Origin: Moritella viscosa
GTDB lineage: Bacteria; Pseudomonadota; Gammaproteobacteria; Enterobacterales; Moritellaceae
DNA: 64,000 bases
Assembly (NCBI GenBank): GCA_000953735.1
Contig: LN554852.1
Location: 1-64,000 of the forward strand
Direction of reading: 5' to 3'
Positions 1-13,561 of the stretch are shown here, piece after piece; the first letter of the stretch is position 1, and each line of letters opens with the position of its first letter. The translations under genes and the position numbers were made by a program. Under the pieces are notes generated by a model. That model did not search any database and was not told the DNA's origin. It saw nothing but the letters and a program-made list of their open reading frames with translations.

Positions 1-260
1 GATCAACCTATAGTTATCCTTGTAGAATAAATCCACAGCCCCGCTAGCTGTGTATAACTAGGCTATTTACACCCAACTTATACGTAACAAGCACAAGCCT
101 TACTAACAGCAAGTGATCGCAGCTAAACGCATGATCTTTCTAGATCAAAACGGGTTATCAACAGATCAAGGCGCCCTTAATAATAGATCTAATAAGATCT
201 CTTATAAGATCTTAAGATCAACAGTTAGATCCAAATAAAAAATATATTTAAGATCATTTG
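1..260. other. oriC: oriC, chromosomal replication origin (partial, left end outside window)
   Basis: The segment upstream of mnmG has DnaA-box-like 9-mers at 14-22 (TTATCCTTG, R3-like), 49-57 (TGTGTATAA, the inverted R2 sequence) and 155-163 (TTATCAACA, R1-like). An AT-rich repeat block follows at 177-219, and 11 GATC sites lie within the first 255 bases. The order R3, R2, R1, unwinding region, mnmG matches E. coli oriC, and the 26-nt gap between the first two boxes equals my memory of the E. coli R3-R2 spacing. The window starts exactly at a GATC, so the R4 end and the neighbouring gene are missing. Function is inferred from motif content and synteny. Confidence 0.85.
177..219. repeat. AT-rich DNA unwinding element of oriC
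   Basis: Four imperfect AT-rich units each end in GATC (GATC at 186, 196, 208 and 216). They resemble the 13-mer repeats that DnaA opens in enterobacterial origins. They lie between the R1-like DnaA box (155-163) and mnmG, which is the expected side. GATC overlap also makes them targets for Dam methylation and SeqA sequestration, if those proteins are present. Confidence 0.7.
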
Positions 261-328
261 CATCTGTTAGAGAAAACCGTAAACTGTGCCGCTCTGAATA
301 TATCCGCCAAATAAAACCGAGGTGATAC

Positions 329-2212
329 ATGGCATACCATGAACAATTTGAAGTTATCGTCGTAGGTGGCGGACATGCTGGCACTGAAGCTGCGGCTGCT
401 GCTGCTCGTATGGGACGAAATACATTATTATTAACCCATAATATCGATACGCTTGGACACATGTCATGCAATCCAGCTATCGGTGGTATTGGTAAAGGCC
501 ACTTGGTTAAAGAAATTGACGCACTTGGCGGGATCATGGGCCAAGCCACCGACCTAGGTGGAATCCAATTTAGAACATTAAATTCAAGTAAAGGTCCTGC
601 TGTTCGAGCTACACGTGCACAAGCTGATCGCTTATTATATAAATCAGCAGTACGCCAAAAACTTGAAAATCAGCAAAACTTAACTATATTCCAACAGTCT
701 GTTGATGATCTTATTATTGAAAACGATCGTGTCGTTGGTGTGGTAACGCAAGCAGGTCTTAAGTTTAAAGCAAAGTCAGTGGTATTGACGGTTGGAACAT
801 TCCTTGATGGACTTATCCACATAGGCTTACAGAACTATGCAGGTGGTCGAGCTGGTGATCCTGCATCTGTGTCATTAGCTGCACGTTTACGCGAATTACC
901 TATCCGTACTGATCGTTTGAAAACCGGTACACCACCACGTATTGACGGTCGTTCAATTGACTTTTCCGTTATGGAAGAACAGCATGGTGATGAGATAACG
1001 CCTGTATTTTCTTTTCTAGGTAGCCGTAAGGATCATCCACAACAAATCCCTTGTTATATTACTCATACAAATAATAATACGCACGACGTGATCCGCAGTG
1101 GTATGGATCGTAGCCCAATGTATACTGGTGTGATCGAGGGTATTGGTCCACGTTATTGTCCGTCGATCGAAGATAAGATCACGCGTTTTGCTGATAAAGA
1201 ATCACATCAAATCTTTATTGAGCCGGAAGGATTAACGACTCATGAAGTATACCCTAACGGTATTTCAACAAGTCTACCGTATGATGTTCAAGTCGATCTT
1301 GTTCGTTCGATCCGTGGCTTAGAAAATGCTCACATTACGCGTCCAGGTTATGCGATCGAGTACGATTATTTTGATCCCCGTGATCTTAAATTAACGTTAG
1401 AAAGTAAATTTATTGAAGGTTTGTTTCTTGCCGGTCAGATTAACGGTACGACGGGTTATGAGGAAGCGGCTGCGCAAGGTCTACTTGCAGGCTTAAATGC
1501 TGCTCGTACGTCACGTGATGAAGATACGTGGCATCCTCGTCGTGATCAAGCTTACCTTGGTGTGTTGATCGACGATCTTGCAACTTTAGGGACGAAAGAA
1601 CCGTATCGTATGTTTACAAGTCGTGCTGAGTACCGCTTATTATTACGTGAAGACAATGCCGATGCGCGTTTAACAGAGCAAGGCTATAAGCTTGGTTTGG
1701 TTGATGAGCATCGCTGGCAGGTATTTAACGAAAAAATGGAAGCGATTGAATTAGAGCAACAGCGTTTACGCTCAACCTGGATCAATCCAAACAAAGCATT
1801 TGCTGATAAGATCAACGCACTACTGGCTAAACCATTATCTCGTGAGCATACTTTAGAAGATCTTGTTCGCCGTCCTGAAGTCAGCTACAACGCTCTGATG
1901 ACAATTGAAGAGTTAGGCCCTAAGTTAGAACATGAATCAGCAGCAGAACAAGTTGAAATTACGATTAAGTACGAAGGCTATATTAACCGTCAAAAATCAG
2001 AAGTTGAAAAACAGTTACGCCATGAAAATACATCATTACCGACAGACTTAGATTACGCAAAAATTAAAGGCCTTTCTAACGAGGCTGTTGCTAAGTTAAT
2101 CGACGTTAAACCGCAAACGATTGGCATGGCATCACGAATTTCGGGTATTACACCTGCCGCGATCTCAATTCTATTAATTTATTTGAAAAAGCAAAACTTA
2201 CTAAACAAATAA
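329..2212 (+). CDS. mnmG: tRNA uridine-5-carboxymethylaminomethyl modification enzyme MnmG (GidA)
   Basis: This 627-aa protein is close to the usual 629 aa. With MnmE it installs the carboxymethylaminomethyl group at C5 of wobble U34 in tRNAs reading NNA/NNG codons; it acts in the cytoplasm and uses FAD, NADH and methylene-THF. An N-terminal FAD-binding Rossmann motif GGGHAG lies at about residues 13-18. The conserved Cys of [10 protein letters not shown] is at residue 47, and a second conserved Cys lies in [10 protein letters not shown]. The C-terminal helical domain that binds MnmE and tRNA is complete. The ATG follows an AG-rich stretch (ACCGAGGTGA). Its position beside oriC and ahead of rsmG is the classic gid arrangement, and transcription away from the origin may affect initiation. 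GATC sites are frequent in the gene body. Confidence 0.97.
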   Translation: MAYHEQFEVIVVGGGHAGTEAAAAAARMGRNTLLLTHNIDTLGHMSCNPAIGGIGKGHLVKEIDALGGIMGQATDLGGIQFRTLNSSKGPAVRATRAQADRLLYKSAVRQKLENQQNLTIFQQSVDDLIIENDRVVGVVTQAGLKFKAKSVVLTVGTFLDGLIHIGLQNYAGGRAGDPASVSLAARLRELPIRTDRLKTGTPPRIDGRSIDFSVMEEQHGDEITPVFSFLGSRKDHPQQIPCYITHTNNNTHDVIRSGMDRSPMYTGVIEGIGPRYCPSIEDKITRFADKESHQIFIEPEGLTTHEVYPNGISTSLPYDVQVDLVRSIRGLENAHITRPGYAIEYDYFDPRDLKLTLESKFIEGLFLAGQINGTTGYEEAAAQGLLAGLNAARTSRDEDTWHPRRDQAYLGVLIDDLATLGTKEPYRMFTSRAEYRLLLREDNADARLTEQGYKLGLVDEHRWQVFNEKMEAIELEQQRLRSTWINPNKAFADKINALLAKPLSREHTLEDLVRRPEVSYNALMTIEELGPKLEHESAAEQVEITIKYEGYINRQKSEVEKQLRHENTSLPTDLDYAKIKGLSNEAVAKLIDVKPQTIGMASRISGITPAAISILLIYLKKQNLLNK

Positions 2213-2228
2213 ATAATGTACGACTACT

Positions 2229-2255
2229 GCCACCGTTAACTCATTTATCGGTGGC
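2229..2255 (+). terminator. Hairpin after mnmG, weak terminator or attenuator
   Basis: GCCACCG at 2229-2235 pairs perfectly with CGGTGGC at 2249-2255 across a 13-nt loop. There is no clean U-tract directly after the stem, so it may only attenuate read-through from mnmG into rsmG. A TTGACA hexamer at 2271-2276 just downstream could be the -35 of an rsmG promoter, but I see no strong -10 at the right spacing. Confidence 0.35.
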
Positions 2256-2404
2256 TATATAACCTCATTTTTGACATCATTCCCTAATTTGCAATGCTAC
2301 TATTCAGTTTAAGGTACCTTTACCTCACTCAGTAGGTTGTTTTTTATTTTTCTACGATTTGATATTAACTTACATAATCGCGTTTTACCGGAGTAAACCT
2401 ACGT

Positions 2405-3025
2405 ATGATCAACCGCCTCGAAGTATTATTAGCACAAACATCTTTAGTTGTTACTGATACACAAAAGCAGCAATTAGTGGCATTAGTGACTTTATTACAT
2501 AAGTGGAATAAGGCATATAATCTAACGTCGGTACGTGATCCTGAAGACATGTTAATAAAACATATCATGGATAGTATTGTCGTGAGCCCGTATTTAGAAG
2601 GTGAACGTTTTATTGATGTTGGTACTGGGCCTGGCTTACCAGGCTTACCACTCGCGATCATGAATCCTGACAAAGAATTCGTGTTACTTGATAGTTTAGG
2701 TAAACGTATTCGTTTTATTACCCAAGCAGTTCATGAACTAAAATTAACCAATGTAACGCCTGTGCAGTCTCGTGTTGAAGAGTATCACCCAGAAATTAAA
2801 TTTGATGGGGTATTAAGTCGTGCGTTTGCTTCACTAGAAGATATGTTACATTGGTGTAAGCACTTACCAAAACAAGATGGATTGTTTTATGCGTTGAAAG
2901 GGGTTAGACCAACGGGTGAAATTAAAACATTGAATACTAAATTTAAACTGGAAGTTGCACATAAACTAACAGTGCCAGAATTAGAGGGCGAACGTCATCT
3001 AATTGTTATGTCTGAGATAAAATAA
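2405..3025 (+). CDS. rsmG: 16S rRNA (guanine-527-N7)-methyltransferase RsmG (GidB)
   Basis: This 206-aa protein matches the family length. It methylates N7 of G527 in the 530 loop of 16S rRNA using S-adenosylmethionine; loss of the enzyme gives low-level streptomycin resistance in other bacteria. The SAM-binding motif is clear at about residues 69-80 ([12 protein letters not shown]). It is preceded by the family signature [12 protein letters not shown] at about 39-50. The ATG follows GGAG at a normal distance. It lies 192 bp after mnmG and 12 bp before parA, so rsmG and parAB are probably co-transcribed. Nothing unusual is seen in the protein. Confidence 0.95.
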   Translation: MINRLEVLLAQTSLVVTDTQKQQLVALVTLLHKWNKAYNLTSVRDPEDMLIKHIMDSIVVSPYLEGERFIDVGTGPGLPGLPLAIMNPDKEFVLLDSLGKRIRFITQAVHELKLTNVTPVQSRVEEYHPEIKFDGVLSRAFASLEDMLHWCKHLPKQDGLFYALKGVRPTGEIKTLNTKFKLEVAHKLTVPELEGERHLIVMSEIK

Positions 3026-3037
3026 TAGGAAATATTT

Positions 3038-3841
3038 GTGGGCAAAATCATAGCAATAGCTAACCAGAAAGGTGGCGTAGGAAAAACAACAACTTGTGTC
3101 AATTTAGCAGCCTCAATGTCTGCGACTAAACGTAAGGTATTGCTCATTGATCTTGACCCACAAGGTAACGCAACCATGGGTAGTGGTGTTGACAAATATA
3201 CTGTCGAGTATTCAGCCTATGATTTATTAGTTGATGAGAAATCAGTTAAAGAGGTTGTCGTTACTGAAACTTCAGGGAAATATCATCTTATTGCGGCGAA
3301 CCAAGATGTTACTGCAGCTGAAATTAAGTTAATGGAATTCTTTGCCCGTGAGTTACGGTTAAAAAATGCGTTAGCAGAGGTAAAAGATTATTACGATTAT
3401 ATTTTTATTGATTGCCCTCCCTCATTAAATTTACTTACAATTAATGCCATGGCTGCTGCTGATTCGATTATTGTACCAATGCAATGTGAATATTATGCGC
3501 TAGAAGGACTGACTGCATTGATGGATACCACCAGTAAGTTATCCGCCGCTGTTAACCCTGACTTAAAAATCGAAGGCATACTGCGAACCATGTATGACCC
3601 ACGTAACCGGTTGGCATCAGACGTGTCTGAACAACTTAAACAACATTTTGGGGATAAAGTCTATCGTACTGTGATCCCACGAAATGTTCGTTTAGCTGAA
3701 GCGCCGAGCTTTGGTGCGCCTGCCATGTATTATGATAAATCATCTAACGGGGCTAAAGCTTATTTAGCACTAGCGGGTGAAATTATTCGTCGTCAAGAAT
3801 TAGCCAATGAACAGAGCGAACAGACAAAGGAACAAGCATGA
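3038..3841 (+). CDS. parA: Chromosome-partitioning ATPase ParA (Soj)
   Basis: This 267-aa ParA/MinD-type ATPase of the chromosomal Soj group moves the origin region by ATP-dependent binding to the nucleoid, with hydrolysis stimulated by ParB. The deviant Walker A KGGVGKTTT is at residues 11-19, with the signature Lys at 11. DLDPQGNA follows at about 40, and the Walker B FIDCPPSL is in the middle of the protein. Translation starts at GTG, 12 bp after rsmG, with AGGAAA upstream. The stop overlaps the parB start in ATGA. The position beside oriC is typical of gammaproteobacteria that keep a chromosomal par system; E. coli lacks it. Confidence 0.96.
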   Translation: MGKIIAIANQKGGVGKTTTCVNLAASMSATKRKVLLIDLDPQGNATMGSGVDKYTVEYSAYDLLVDEKSVKEVVVTETSGKYHLIAANQDVTAAEIKLMEFFARELRLKNALAEVKDYYDYIFIDCPPSLNLLTINAMAAADSIIVPMQCEYYALEGLTALMDTTSKLSAAVNPDLKIEGILRTMYDPRNRLASDVSEQLKQHFGDKVYRTVIPRNVRLAEAPSFGAPAMYYDKSSNGAKAYLALAGEIIRRQELANEQSEQTKEQA

Positions 3842-4731
3842 ACGCGAAAAAACGAGGGTTAGGTAAAGGTCTGGATGCTTTGCTCGGTACAAGTGCAATT
3901 GCAAGAACGAAAGAACAAACAGCTGATGATCTAGTGCAACCGGTAGCAAGGGTTGACAATGAATTTAAAAAATTACCGATTGAATGGTTATATCCAGGTA
4001 AGTATCAACCACGTAAAGATATGGCTAGAGATGCCTTAGATGAGTTAGCGGCATCGATTACAGCACAAGGTATTATTCAACCTATTGTTGTTCGGGAATT
4101 AAATTCACAACAGTTTGAAATTATAGCCGGGGAACGTCGTTGGCGTGCAGCGCAATTAGCGGGCTTAACAAAAGTGCCTTGTATAGTTAAAAACGTTGCC
4201 GATGAAGCTGTCATGGCAATGTCATTAATTGAGAATATTCAACGTGAAGATTTAAATGCAATGGAAGAGTCGATTGCATTACTGCGTTTAATTGAAGAGT
4301 TTTCATTAACGCATCAACAAGTCGCCGATGCGGTAGGTAAATCACGAGCTTCGGTATCGAATTTATTACGCTTAAATAGCTTAAATACCGAGGTTAAAAT
4401 ATTACTTGAACATGGTGATATTGAAATGGGTCATGCCCGTGCATTATTGGCACTTGAAGGTGAGTTGCAATCACAAGCTGCAAGCAATATTGCTCAGCGA
4501 GGTTTAACGGTACGGGATACCGAAAAATTGGTGAGAAAGCTACTCGAACCAAAAACTGAAATAAGTCCAATAAAGGTAAAAGATCCCGATGTTGTTAACC
4601 TAGAATATCGCTTATCTGAACGATTAAAAGCCAAAGTTATCATTAAACAAGGTGCAAATGGCTGTGGGAAGTTAACAATTGACTATACTAGCCTTGCTGA
4701 ATTGGATGATATAGTTGCAACTTTGGGTTAA
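3838..4731 (+). CDS. parB: Chromosome-partitioning protein ParB (Spo0J)
   Basis: This 297-aa CTPase/DNA clamp loads at parS sites and works with ParA. The N-terminal basic leader (KKRGLGKGLDALLG) is the ParA-stimulating peptide. The ParB/Srx-like N domain follows (about 47-140) with the nucleotide-binding box GERRWRAAQLAG. A helix-turn-helix comes next (HQQVADAVGKSRASVSNLL, about 160-180), then a C-terminal dimerisation domain. It overlaps parA by 4 bp, so the two are translationally coupled. I did not recognise a canonical 16-bp parS near the gene by eye. Such sites may lie elsewhere around the origin. Confidence 0.95.
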   Translation: MNAKKRGLGKGLDALLGTSAIARTKEQTADDLVQPVARVDNEFKKLPIEWLYPGKYQPRKDMARDALDELAASITAQGIIQPIVVRELNSQQFEIIAGERRWRAAQLAGLTKVPCIVKNVADEAVMAMSLIENIQREDLNAMEESIALLRLIEEFSLTHQQVADAVGKSRASVSNLLRLNSLNTEVKILLEHGDIEMGHARALLALEGELQSQAASNIAQRGLTVRDTEKLVRKLLEPKTEISPIKVKDPDVVNLEYRLSERLKAKVIIKQGANGCGKLTIDYTSLAELDDIVATLG

Positions 4732-5019
4732 ATTTTAATCTCTTGATGATAAATATCAAATTAAGTTAATATTTTTTAAAGTGTAGCTATGAGTCAATAA
4801 ATATACTTAGCTCAGTAAGATACGCTTTTCTTTACAATTATCTTCACTTGAAATATCAAAGGTTTATATTTAACCCGATATCAAAATAACTTTATTTCAT
4901 AATAACAGTGTTGTTTAGAATTTAATATTATAAGGGCGGTACTCATTAGTGGGTAACGTCTGTCATATCTCATTTTTCAGAATATTATACTTAGCTTTCC
5001 TTATCTGGCTTGCAATGAG

Positions 5020-5047
5020 TTGCATTAGCACCACTTCAACGTATAAT
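5020..5047 (+). promoter_or_regulatory. Candidate sigma70 promoter for the atp operon
   Basis: The 388-bp gap between parB and atpI (4732-5119) is AT-rich and contains no gene. The best promoter match is TTGCAT (5020-5025), a 16-bp spacer and a perfect TATAAT (5042-5047), about 70 bp ahead of the atpI GTG. An inverted repeat TTTTTGAA-TGC-TTCAAAAA at 5081-5099 falls in the predicted 5' leader just before the ribosome binding site. It could influence translation of atpI. Assignment is by motif only. Confidence 0.5.
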
Positions 5048-5119
5048 TTATCCTGCTTTTAGAAGCGTTTTTGTATATTTTTTTTGAATGCTTCAAAAAG
5101 ATTGTTTTAGGGGTTTATT

Positions 5120-5509
5120 GTGTCAAATAAATTAGCAATGAATGCGTTCAATCAAGCTATTAAATTGATTGTGTTTCAGGTGCTATTAGTGGCCGTTTGC
5201 GCGTTAACCTTTTTGCTTATTGATGGTGAGCTTTCAGCTCGCTCTGCGATCTTTGGTGGCATTATTTATGTCTTACCAAATTACATTTTTACCCGTTTGG
5301 CTTTCCGGTTTATGGGCGCCAGACAGATTCAAGATGTTGTTGCATCATTTGCATTAGGTGAATCGTTAAAATTGGTACTGACAGTTGTGTTTTTTATTGC
5401 GGTATTAGGTTTCGTTAAGGTGAATTATCTTCCTCTTTACGTGACGTTCTCATTAGCAATTGGCTCACAATTATTTGCTCCTTATTTTATGAACAAAAAA
5501 CTGGGATGA
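5120..5509 (+). CDS. atpI: ATP synthase protein I
   Basis: This 129-aa hydrophobic protein has four predicted membrane segments and is the small, poorly conserved first gene of the atp operon. In studied bacteria AtpI assists assembly of the c-ring or Mg2+ uptake but is not essential. Evidence here is mainly position (3 bp before atpB) together with size and hydrophobicity. A charged loop (RLAFRFMGARQIQD) follows the second segment, as in other family members. It starts at GTG after a TTTTAGGGG stretch, a mediocre ribosome binding site that fits the low expression known for atpI. Confidence 0.88.
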   Translation: MSNKLAMNAFNQAIKLIVFQVLLVAVCALTFLLIDGELSARSAIFGGIIYVLPNYIFTRLAFRFMGARQIQDVVASFALGESLKLVLTVVFFIAVLGFVKVNYLPLYVTFSLAIGSQLFAPYFMNKKLG

Positions 5510-6289
<780 letters not shown>

Positions 6290-6310
6290 TTTATAAACAC
6301 AAATTTTTAA

Positions 6311-6583
<273 letters not shown>

Positions 6584-6620
6584 TCAGCTTTTGGTCCACT
6601 ACTAACCAAGGAGGTTCGTT

Positions 6621-7091
6621 GTGAATATCAACGCAACTCTTTTAGGCCAAGCGATTTCGTTTACGTTATTCGTACTATTTTGTATGAAATATGTATGGCC
6701 ACCACTGATTGCGGCTATCGAAGAACGTCAACAGAAGATTGCCGATGGTCTTGCAAGTGCGGATAAAGCTGCTAAAGATTTGAAGCTAGCGGAAGCTAAA
6801 GCAACAGATCAATTGAAAGATGCTAAAGCGCAAGCGGCAGATATCATTGATGCAGCAAACAAGCGTAAAGCTCAAATTGTCGATGAAGCTAAAGAAGAAG
6901 CAAATGCGGAGCGAGCTAAAATTCTTGCTCAAGCGGAAGCTGAAGTTGAAGCTGAACGTAATCGTCTAAAAGAAGAGTTACGCAAACAAGTAGCTGGTTT
7001 AGCTATTGCCGGTGCTGAAAAAATTATCGAACGTTCTATTGATGTAGCTGCTAACAGTGACATCGTAGACAAAATCGTTGCAGAACTTTAA
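6621..7091 (+). CDS. atpF: F0F1 ATP synthase subunit b
   Basis: This 156-aa peripheral-stalk subunit is exactly the E. coli length. A single N-terminal membrane helix (about residues 5-25) is followed by a long Ala/Lys/Glu-rich coiled coil to about 140 that contacts delta. The start codon is GTG with a near-perfect AAGGAGG at 6608-6614. That strong site suits the two copies of b needed per complex. It is followed 14 bp later by atpH. Confidence 0.96.
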   Translation: MNINATLLGQAISFTLFVLFCMKYVWPPLIAAIEERQQKIADGLASADKAAKDLKLAEAKATDQLKDAKAQAADIIDAANKRKAQIVDEAKEEANAERAKILAQAEAEVEAERNRLKEELRKQVAGLAIAGAEKIIERSIDVAANSDIVDKIVAEL

Positions 7092-7105
7092 CAACTGGGG
7101 GGCTT

Positions 7106-7639
7106 ATGTCTGATTTGACTACTATTGCTCGTCCATATGCTAAAGCTGCATTTGATTTTGCCGTTAAGGAACAGGCTATTGATAAATGGCAAGAAATGTT
7201 AGCGTTTACGGCAGAAATTGCGGTAAATAAAGATATTTCTACATTATTAAATGGTGCTGTAAGTGCGCACGCTATTGCTGATATTTTTATCAACGTAGCT
7301 GATGAGCAACTTAACGAATCAGGCCAAAACTTTATTAAAGTACTGGCCGAGAACGTTCGGTTAAGCGCATTACCAAACATTGTTACTTTATTTGCACATT
7401 ACAAAGCGGAACATGAGAAATCTGTTGAAGCTGATGTTACTTCTGCAATGTCACTAACGGCAGAGCAAGAAGCAAATATTGTCATTGCGTTGGAAAAACG
7501 TTTAGCACGCAAAGTTAAGTTAAATTGCAACGTTGATAACACGTTAATTGGTGGTTTGATTATTCAGACTGGTGATTTAGTTATTGATGGCTCTGTACGC
7601 GGTAAGTTAAATAAACTTGCGGAAGCGCTACAATCGTAA
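7106..7639 (+). CDS. atpH: F0F1 ATP synthase subunit delta
   Basis: This 177-aa subunit is the cap of the peripheral stalk that ties subunit b to the alpha3beta3 head. The N-terminal helical bundle starts with the signature [14 protein letters not shown] (about 6-19). The C-terminal segment contains the conserved [22 protein letters not shown] block (about 146-167). Length matches the E. coli protein (177 aa). A GGGGG stretch lies before the ATG, and the stop is 12 bp before the atpA start. Confidence 0.96.
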   Translation: MSDLTTIARPYAKAAFDFAVKEQAIDKWQEMLAFTAEIAVNKDISTLLNGAVSAHAIADIFINVADEQLNESGQNFIKVLAENVRLSALPNIVTLFAHYKAEHEKSVEADVTSAMSLTAEQEANIVIALEKRLARKVKLNCNVDNTLIGGLIIQTGDLVIDGSVRGKLNKLAEALQS

Positions 7640-7651
7640 TTGGGGAATAGC

Positions 7652-9193
7652 ATGCAACTGAATTCTACAGAAATCAGTGATCTGATCAAACAACGTATTG
7701 AAAAATTCAACGTTGTTAGTGAAGCAAGAAATGAAGGTACTATCGTTTCAGTAAGCGATGGTATTATTCGTATTCATGGCCTTGCAGACTGTATGCAAGG
7801 CGAAATGATTGAATTACCTGGCAACCGTTTTGGTATCGCACTTAACTTAGAGCGTGACTCTGTTGGTGCGGTAGTAATGGGTTCTTACATGGGTCTTGCA
7901 GAAGGCCAGAAAGTACGTTCAACAGGACGTATTTTTGAAGTGCCAGTAGGTCGCAACTTATTAGGTCGTGTTTTAAACACACTTGGTGAGCCTATCGACG
8001 GTAAAGGACCAATCGACAACGATGGTTTTTCTCCTGTTGAAGTAATTGCACCGGGTGTAATGGAACGTAAATCTGTTGACCAACCTGTACAAATTGGTAT
8101 CAAAGCTATTGACGCTATGATACCAATCGGTCGTGGTCAACGTGAGCTTATTATTGGTGACCGTCAGGTTGGTAAGAGTGCTATCGCTATCGATGCAATC
8201 ATCAACCAAAAAGATTCGGGCATTAAATGTGTATACGTAGCAATTGGTCAGAAAGCTTCTACCGTTGCTAGTGTTGTACGTAAGCTTGAAGAACATGGCG
8301 CAATGGAAAACACTATTCTTGTTGTTGCAACGGCTTCTGAAGCTGCGGCACTGCAATACTTAGCACCATACTCTGGTTGTGCTATGGGTGAATACTTCCG
8401 TGACCGTGGTGAAGATGCACTAATCGTATATGATGATCTGTCTAAGCAAGCCGTTGCTTATCGTCAGATTTCATTACTATTACGTCGTCCGCCGGGCCGT
8501 GAAGCATACCCTGGTGATGTTTTCTATCTACATTCACGTTTACTAGAGCGTGCCGCTCGTGTAAACGCTGAATACGTAGAAGCGTTCACTAAAGGTGAAG
8601 TGAAAGGTAAGACTGGTTCTTTGACTGCTCTTCCAATCATTGAAACTCAAGGTGGTGACGTATCTGCGTTCGTACCAACGAACGTAATTTCTATTACCGA
8701 TGGTCAGATCTTCTTGACTACAGAACTGTTTAACTCAGGCACTCGTCCTGCTGTTGATCCAGGTATTTCTGTATCACGTGTTGGTGGTTCAGCACAAACG
8801 AAGATCATTAAGAAACTATCTGGTGGTATTCGTACCGCACTAGCACAGTACCGTGAATTAGCAGCATTTGCTCAATTCTCTTCAGACCTTGATGATGCAA
8901 CGCGTAAGCAGCTTGATCATGGTGCGAAAGTTACTGAGCTAATGAAGCAAGGCCAATATGCACCTATGAGTGTTGCAGAGCAGGCTCTATCTTTATATGC
9001 AGCAGAAACTGGTGCATTAGAAGATGTAGAAGTTAACAAAATTGTTAGCTTTGAAGCGTCTCTACAAGCTTATGCTAAAGCAGAACACGCTGATTTACTT
9101 GCTTCTATTAATGAAACAGGCGCGTACGACAAAGATGTTCAAGCTAAGCTAACAAGCTTACTTGCAAGCTTTAAGTCTACACAAACCTGGTAA
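7652..9193 (+). CDS. atpA: F0F1 ATP synthase subunit alpha
   Basis: This 513-aa non-catalytic nucleotide-binding subunit has the same length as E. coli AtpA. The ATG at 7652 is chosen over an upstream in-frame TTG because MQLNSTEIS matches the family N-terminus and GGGGA precedes it. The Walker A reads GDRQVGKS, where most family members have GDRQTGKT; the consensus GxxxxGK[ST] is still met. The arginine-finger region near [12 protein letters not shown] is intact. The N-terminal amphipathic helix that binds delta is present. Confidence 0.97.
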   Translation: MQLNSTEISDLIKQRIEKFNVVSEARNEGTIVSVSDGIIRIHGLADCMQGEMIELPGNRFGIALNLERDSVGAVVMGSYMGLAEGQKVRSTGRIFEVPVGRNLLGRVLNTLGEPIDGKGPIDNDGFSPVEVIAPGVMERKSVDQPVQIGIKAIDAMIPIGRGQRELIIGDRQVGKSAIAIDAIINQKDSGIKCVYVAIGQKASTVASVVRKLEEHGAMENTILVVATASEAAALQYLAPYSGCAMGEYFRDRGEDALIVYDDLSKQAVAYRQISLLLRRPPGREAYPGDVFYLHSRLLERAARVNAEYVEAFTKGEVKGKTGSLTALPIIETQGGDVSAFVPTNVISITDGQIFLTTELFNSGTRPAVDPGISVSRVGGSAQTKIIKKLSGGIRTALAQYRELAAFAQFSSDLDDATRKQLDHGAKVTELMKQGQYAPMSVAEQALSLYAAETGALEDVEVNKIVSFEASLQAYAKAEHADLLASINETGAYDKDVQAKLTSLLASFKSTQTW

Positions 9194-9241
9194 GAGCGGT
9201 GGCAGCCTTTGCTGCCACAGCTAGCTTAATAGGAGAAGCAA

Positions 9242-11523
<2,282 letters not shown>

Positions 11524-11538
11524 ATAAGCGAGGGCACT

Positions 11539-11964
11539 ATGGCTATGACTTTTGATTTGAATGTAGTAAGCGCAGAAGGTGTTTTATTTTCTGGGCGTGC
11601 TGAAAGCATTCAAGTTACCGGTTCTGGCGGTGAGTTCGGCATTTTAGCTGGGCATACACCACTATTAACTGGAATAGTACCTGGCATGGTGCGCTTGGTT
11701 AAACAACACGGTGAAGAAGAAGTTATCTTCGTTTCAGGCGGTACTTGTGAAGTACAACCTGGCGAAGTTACCGTGCTGGCTGATACTGCTATTCGTGCAG
11801 AAGATCTAGATTTAGCCAAAGCGCAAGAAGCCAAAAGACAAGCTGAGGAACTACTTAACAGCTCTGCAACTAACCAAGATGTAGATTATGTTAAAGTTGC
11901 GAATCAACTGGCTGATGCAATTGCTCAACTTCGCGTGCTTAAATTGGTTAAAAAATTCAACTAG
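11539..11964 (+). CDS. atpC: F0F1 ATP synthase subunit epsilon
   Basis: This 141-aa rotor subunit inhibits ATP hydrolysis. The N-terminal beta sandwich (about 1-85) contains the hallmark [16 protein letters not shown]. The C-terminal helical hairpin (about 90-141) is the mobile regulatory part. [14 protein letters not shown] matches the E. coli N-terminus, so the first of two nearby ATG codons is used. It is the last atp gene and is followed by a strong intrinsic terminator. Confidence 0.96.
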   Translation: MAMTFDLNVVSAEGVLFSGRAESIQVTGSGGEFGILAGHTPLLTGIVPGMVRLVKQHGEEEVIFVSGGTCEVQPGEVTVLADTAIRAEDLDLAKAQEAKRQAEELLNSSATNQDVDYVKVANQLADAIAQLRVLKLVKKFN

Positions 11965-11997
11965 TTTGAATTTTTAATTGAATACGTTTAGTTGTCA

Positions 11998-12024
11998 AAA
12001 AGCGACCTTAGGGTCGCTTTTTTT
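11998..12024 (+). terminator. Intrinsic terminator of the atp operon
   Basis: AGCGACC (12001-12007) pairs with GGTCGCT (12012-12018) around a 4-nt loop. The stem is extended by flanking A/T pairs and ends in a run of seven Ts. It is well placed 34 bp after atpC and before glmU. Confidence 0.9.
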
Positions 12025-12124
12025 ATGTTTTTAATACACAATCCTTATTGTTAAACTTAATTATTCCCTATAACCTGAATATTCTATTTATATTTTAATG
12101 TCATCATTCAGATAAGAGCCCATT

Positions 12125-13489
12125 ATGCCCATTAGTGTTGTTATTCTTGCCGCTGGTAAAGGAACGCGTATGCGTTCAGATCTCCCTAAAGTTCTTCACC
12201 CAATTGCTAAAAAACCAATGGTTCAGCATGTTATTGATACCGTAAAACAGTTAGATGTTAACGATATCCATTTAGTCTATGGCCATGGCGCTGAATTACT
12301 GAAATCACGAATCCAAGATGACAAATTAGATTGGGTTCTACAAGCTGAACAATTGGGGACTGGTCATGCGGTACAACAGGCCGCGGATCAATTTAAAGCC
12401 GATGAACAAGTATTAGTGTTGTATGGTGATGTTCCATTAATTAGCCAAGAAACGCTAACCCATTTATGTCAATCTCAACCTGAAGGTGGTATTGGCTTAC
12501 TTACTGTGAAATTAGATAATCCTATGGGATATGGTCGTATTGTTCGTGAAGGCGACACAGTTGTAGGTATTGTTGAGCAGAAAGATGCATCTGCAGATCA
12601 ACTTAAAATTAATGAAGTGAACTCTGGTATTCTCGTTGCTAATGGTGCAGATTTTCAGCATTGGTTATCTCTGTTAGATAATAATAATGCGCAAGCTGAA
12701 TATTACTTAACTGATGTAATAGCGCTTGCGCATAAAGCAGGTCGCAGGATTAACGCCGTTCACCCTATTGCAAATATCGAAGTCGAAGGTGTTAATAACC
12801 GCATGCAATTGGCTGAACTAGAACGCGCATACCAAGAATTACAAGCATATAAACTCATGGAGCAAGGCGTTACTATGCTCGATCCACGTCGCTTTGATTT
12901 ACGTGGTGAAGTGAATGTTGGTAACGATGTTACTTTTGATATTAATGTTATCATTGAAGGTAAGGTAACGATTGGTCGTGGTGTCACTATCGGTGCTAAT
13001 TGTATTTTGAAAGATTGTCATATCGGTGATCATTCTGAGATAAAACCAAACTCCATTATTGAATCGGCGACAATTGGAATTGATTGTAGTGTGGGTCCAT
13101 TTGCGCGTTTACGCCCTAATACTATACTTGAAGACGATGCACATGTAGGTAATTTCGTCGAGCTGAAAAAAACAACATTAGGTAAAGGATCTAAAGCTGG
13201 TCACCTTGCTTATCTTGGCGATAGCATTATTGGTGAAAAAGTAAATATTGGTGCAGGTACTATTACTTGTAACTATGACGGGGTAAATAAATTCCAGACG
13301 GTTATTGGAGATGGCGCATTCATTGGTTCAGATAGTCAATTGATCGCACCTGTTACTATTGGTAAAAATGCTACTGTTGGTGCTGGTTCTACTATCGCGA
13401 GAGATGTTGCTGCCGATGAACTTGTTATCACTCGAGTGAAACAACGTCATATCAAAAATTGGCCAAAACCAACTAAAATTGCAAAGTAA
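12125..13489 (+). CDS. glmU: Bifunctional UDP-GlcNAc pyrophosphorylase / GlcN-1-P acetyltransferase GlmU
   Basis: This 454-aa enzyme makes UDP-GlcNAc for peptidoglycan and LPS from GlcN-1-P, acetyl-CoA and UTP. The N-terminal uridyltransferase starts with [18 protein letters not shown] (about 8-25). A linker follows near 230, then a left-handed beta-helix of hexapeptide repeats (about 250-430) carrying the acetyltransferase residues in RLRPNT and NFVELKK...AGHLAYLGD. The family length is 456 in E. coli. It stands alone between two terminators; the atp-glmU order is conserved in many gammaproteobacteria. Confidence 0.97.
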   Translation: MPISVVILAAGKGTRMRSDLPKVLHPIAKKPMVQHVIDTVKQLDVNDIHLVYGHGAELLKSRIQDDKLDWVLQAEQLGTGHAVQQAADQFKADEQVLVLYGDVPLISQETLTHLCQSQPEGGIGLLTVKLDNPMGYGRIVREGDTVVGIVEQKDASADQLKINEVNSGILVANGADFQHWLSLLDNNNAQAEYYLTDVIALAHKAGRRINAVHPIANIEVEGVNNRMQLAELERAYQELQAYKLMEQGVTMLDPRRFDLRGEVNVGNDVTFDINVIIEGKVTIGRGVTIGANCILKDCHIGDHSEIKPNSIIESATIGIDCSVGPFARLRPNTILEDDAHVGNFVELKKTTLGKGSKAGHLAYLGDSIIGEKVNIGAGTITCNYDGVNKFQTVIGDGAFIGSDSQLIAPVTIGKNATVGAGSTIARDVAADELVITRVKQRHIKNWPKPTKIAK

Positions 13490-13511
13490 GCGTTAACGTC
13501 ATTACAGTTAT

Positions 13512-13540
13512 AAAAAGCAGAGATAAACCTCTGCTTTTTT
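13512..13540. terminator. Bidirectional terminator between glmU and nadE
   Basis: GCAGAG (13517-13522) pairs with CTCTGC (13529-13534) around a 6-nt loop. A-tract and T-tract flanks let it function in both directions. The genes on either side are convergent, as expected for a shared terminator. Confidence 0.88.
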
Positions 13541-13561
13541 GTATACGTCATTAACTATGCA

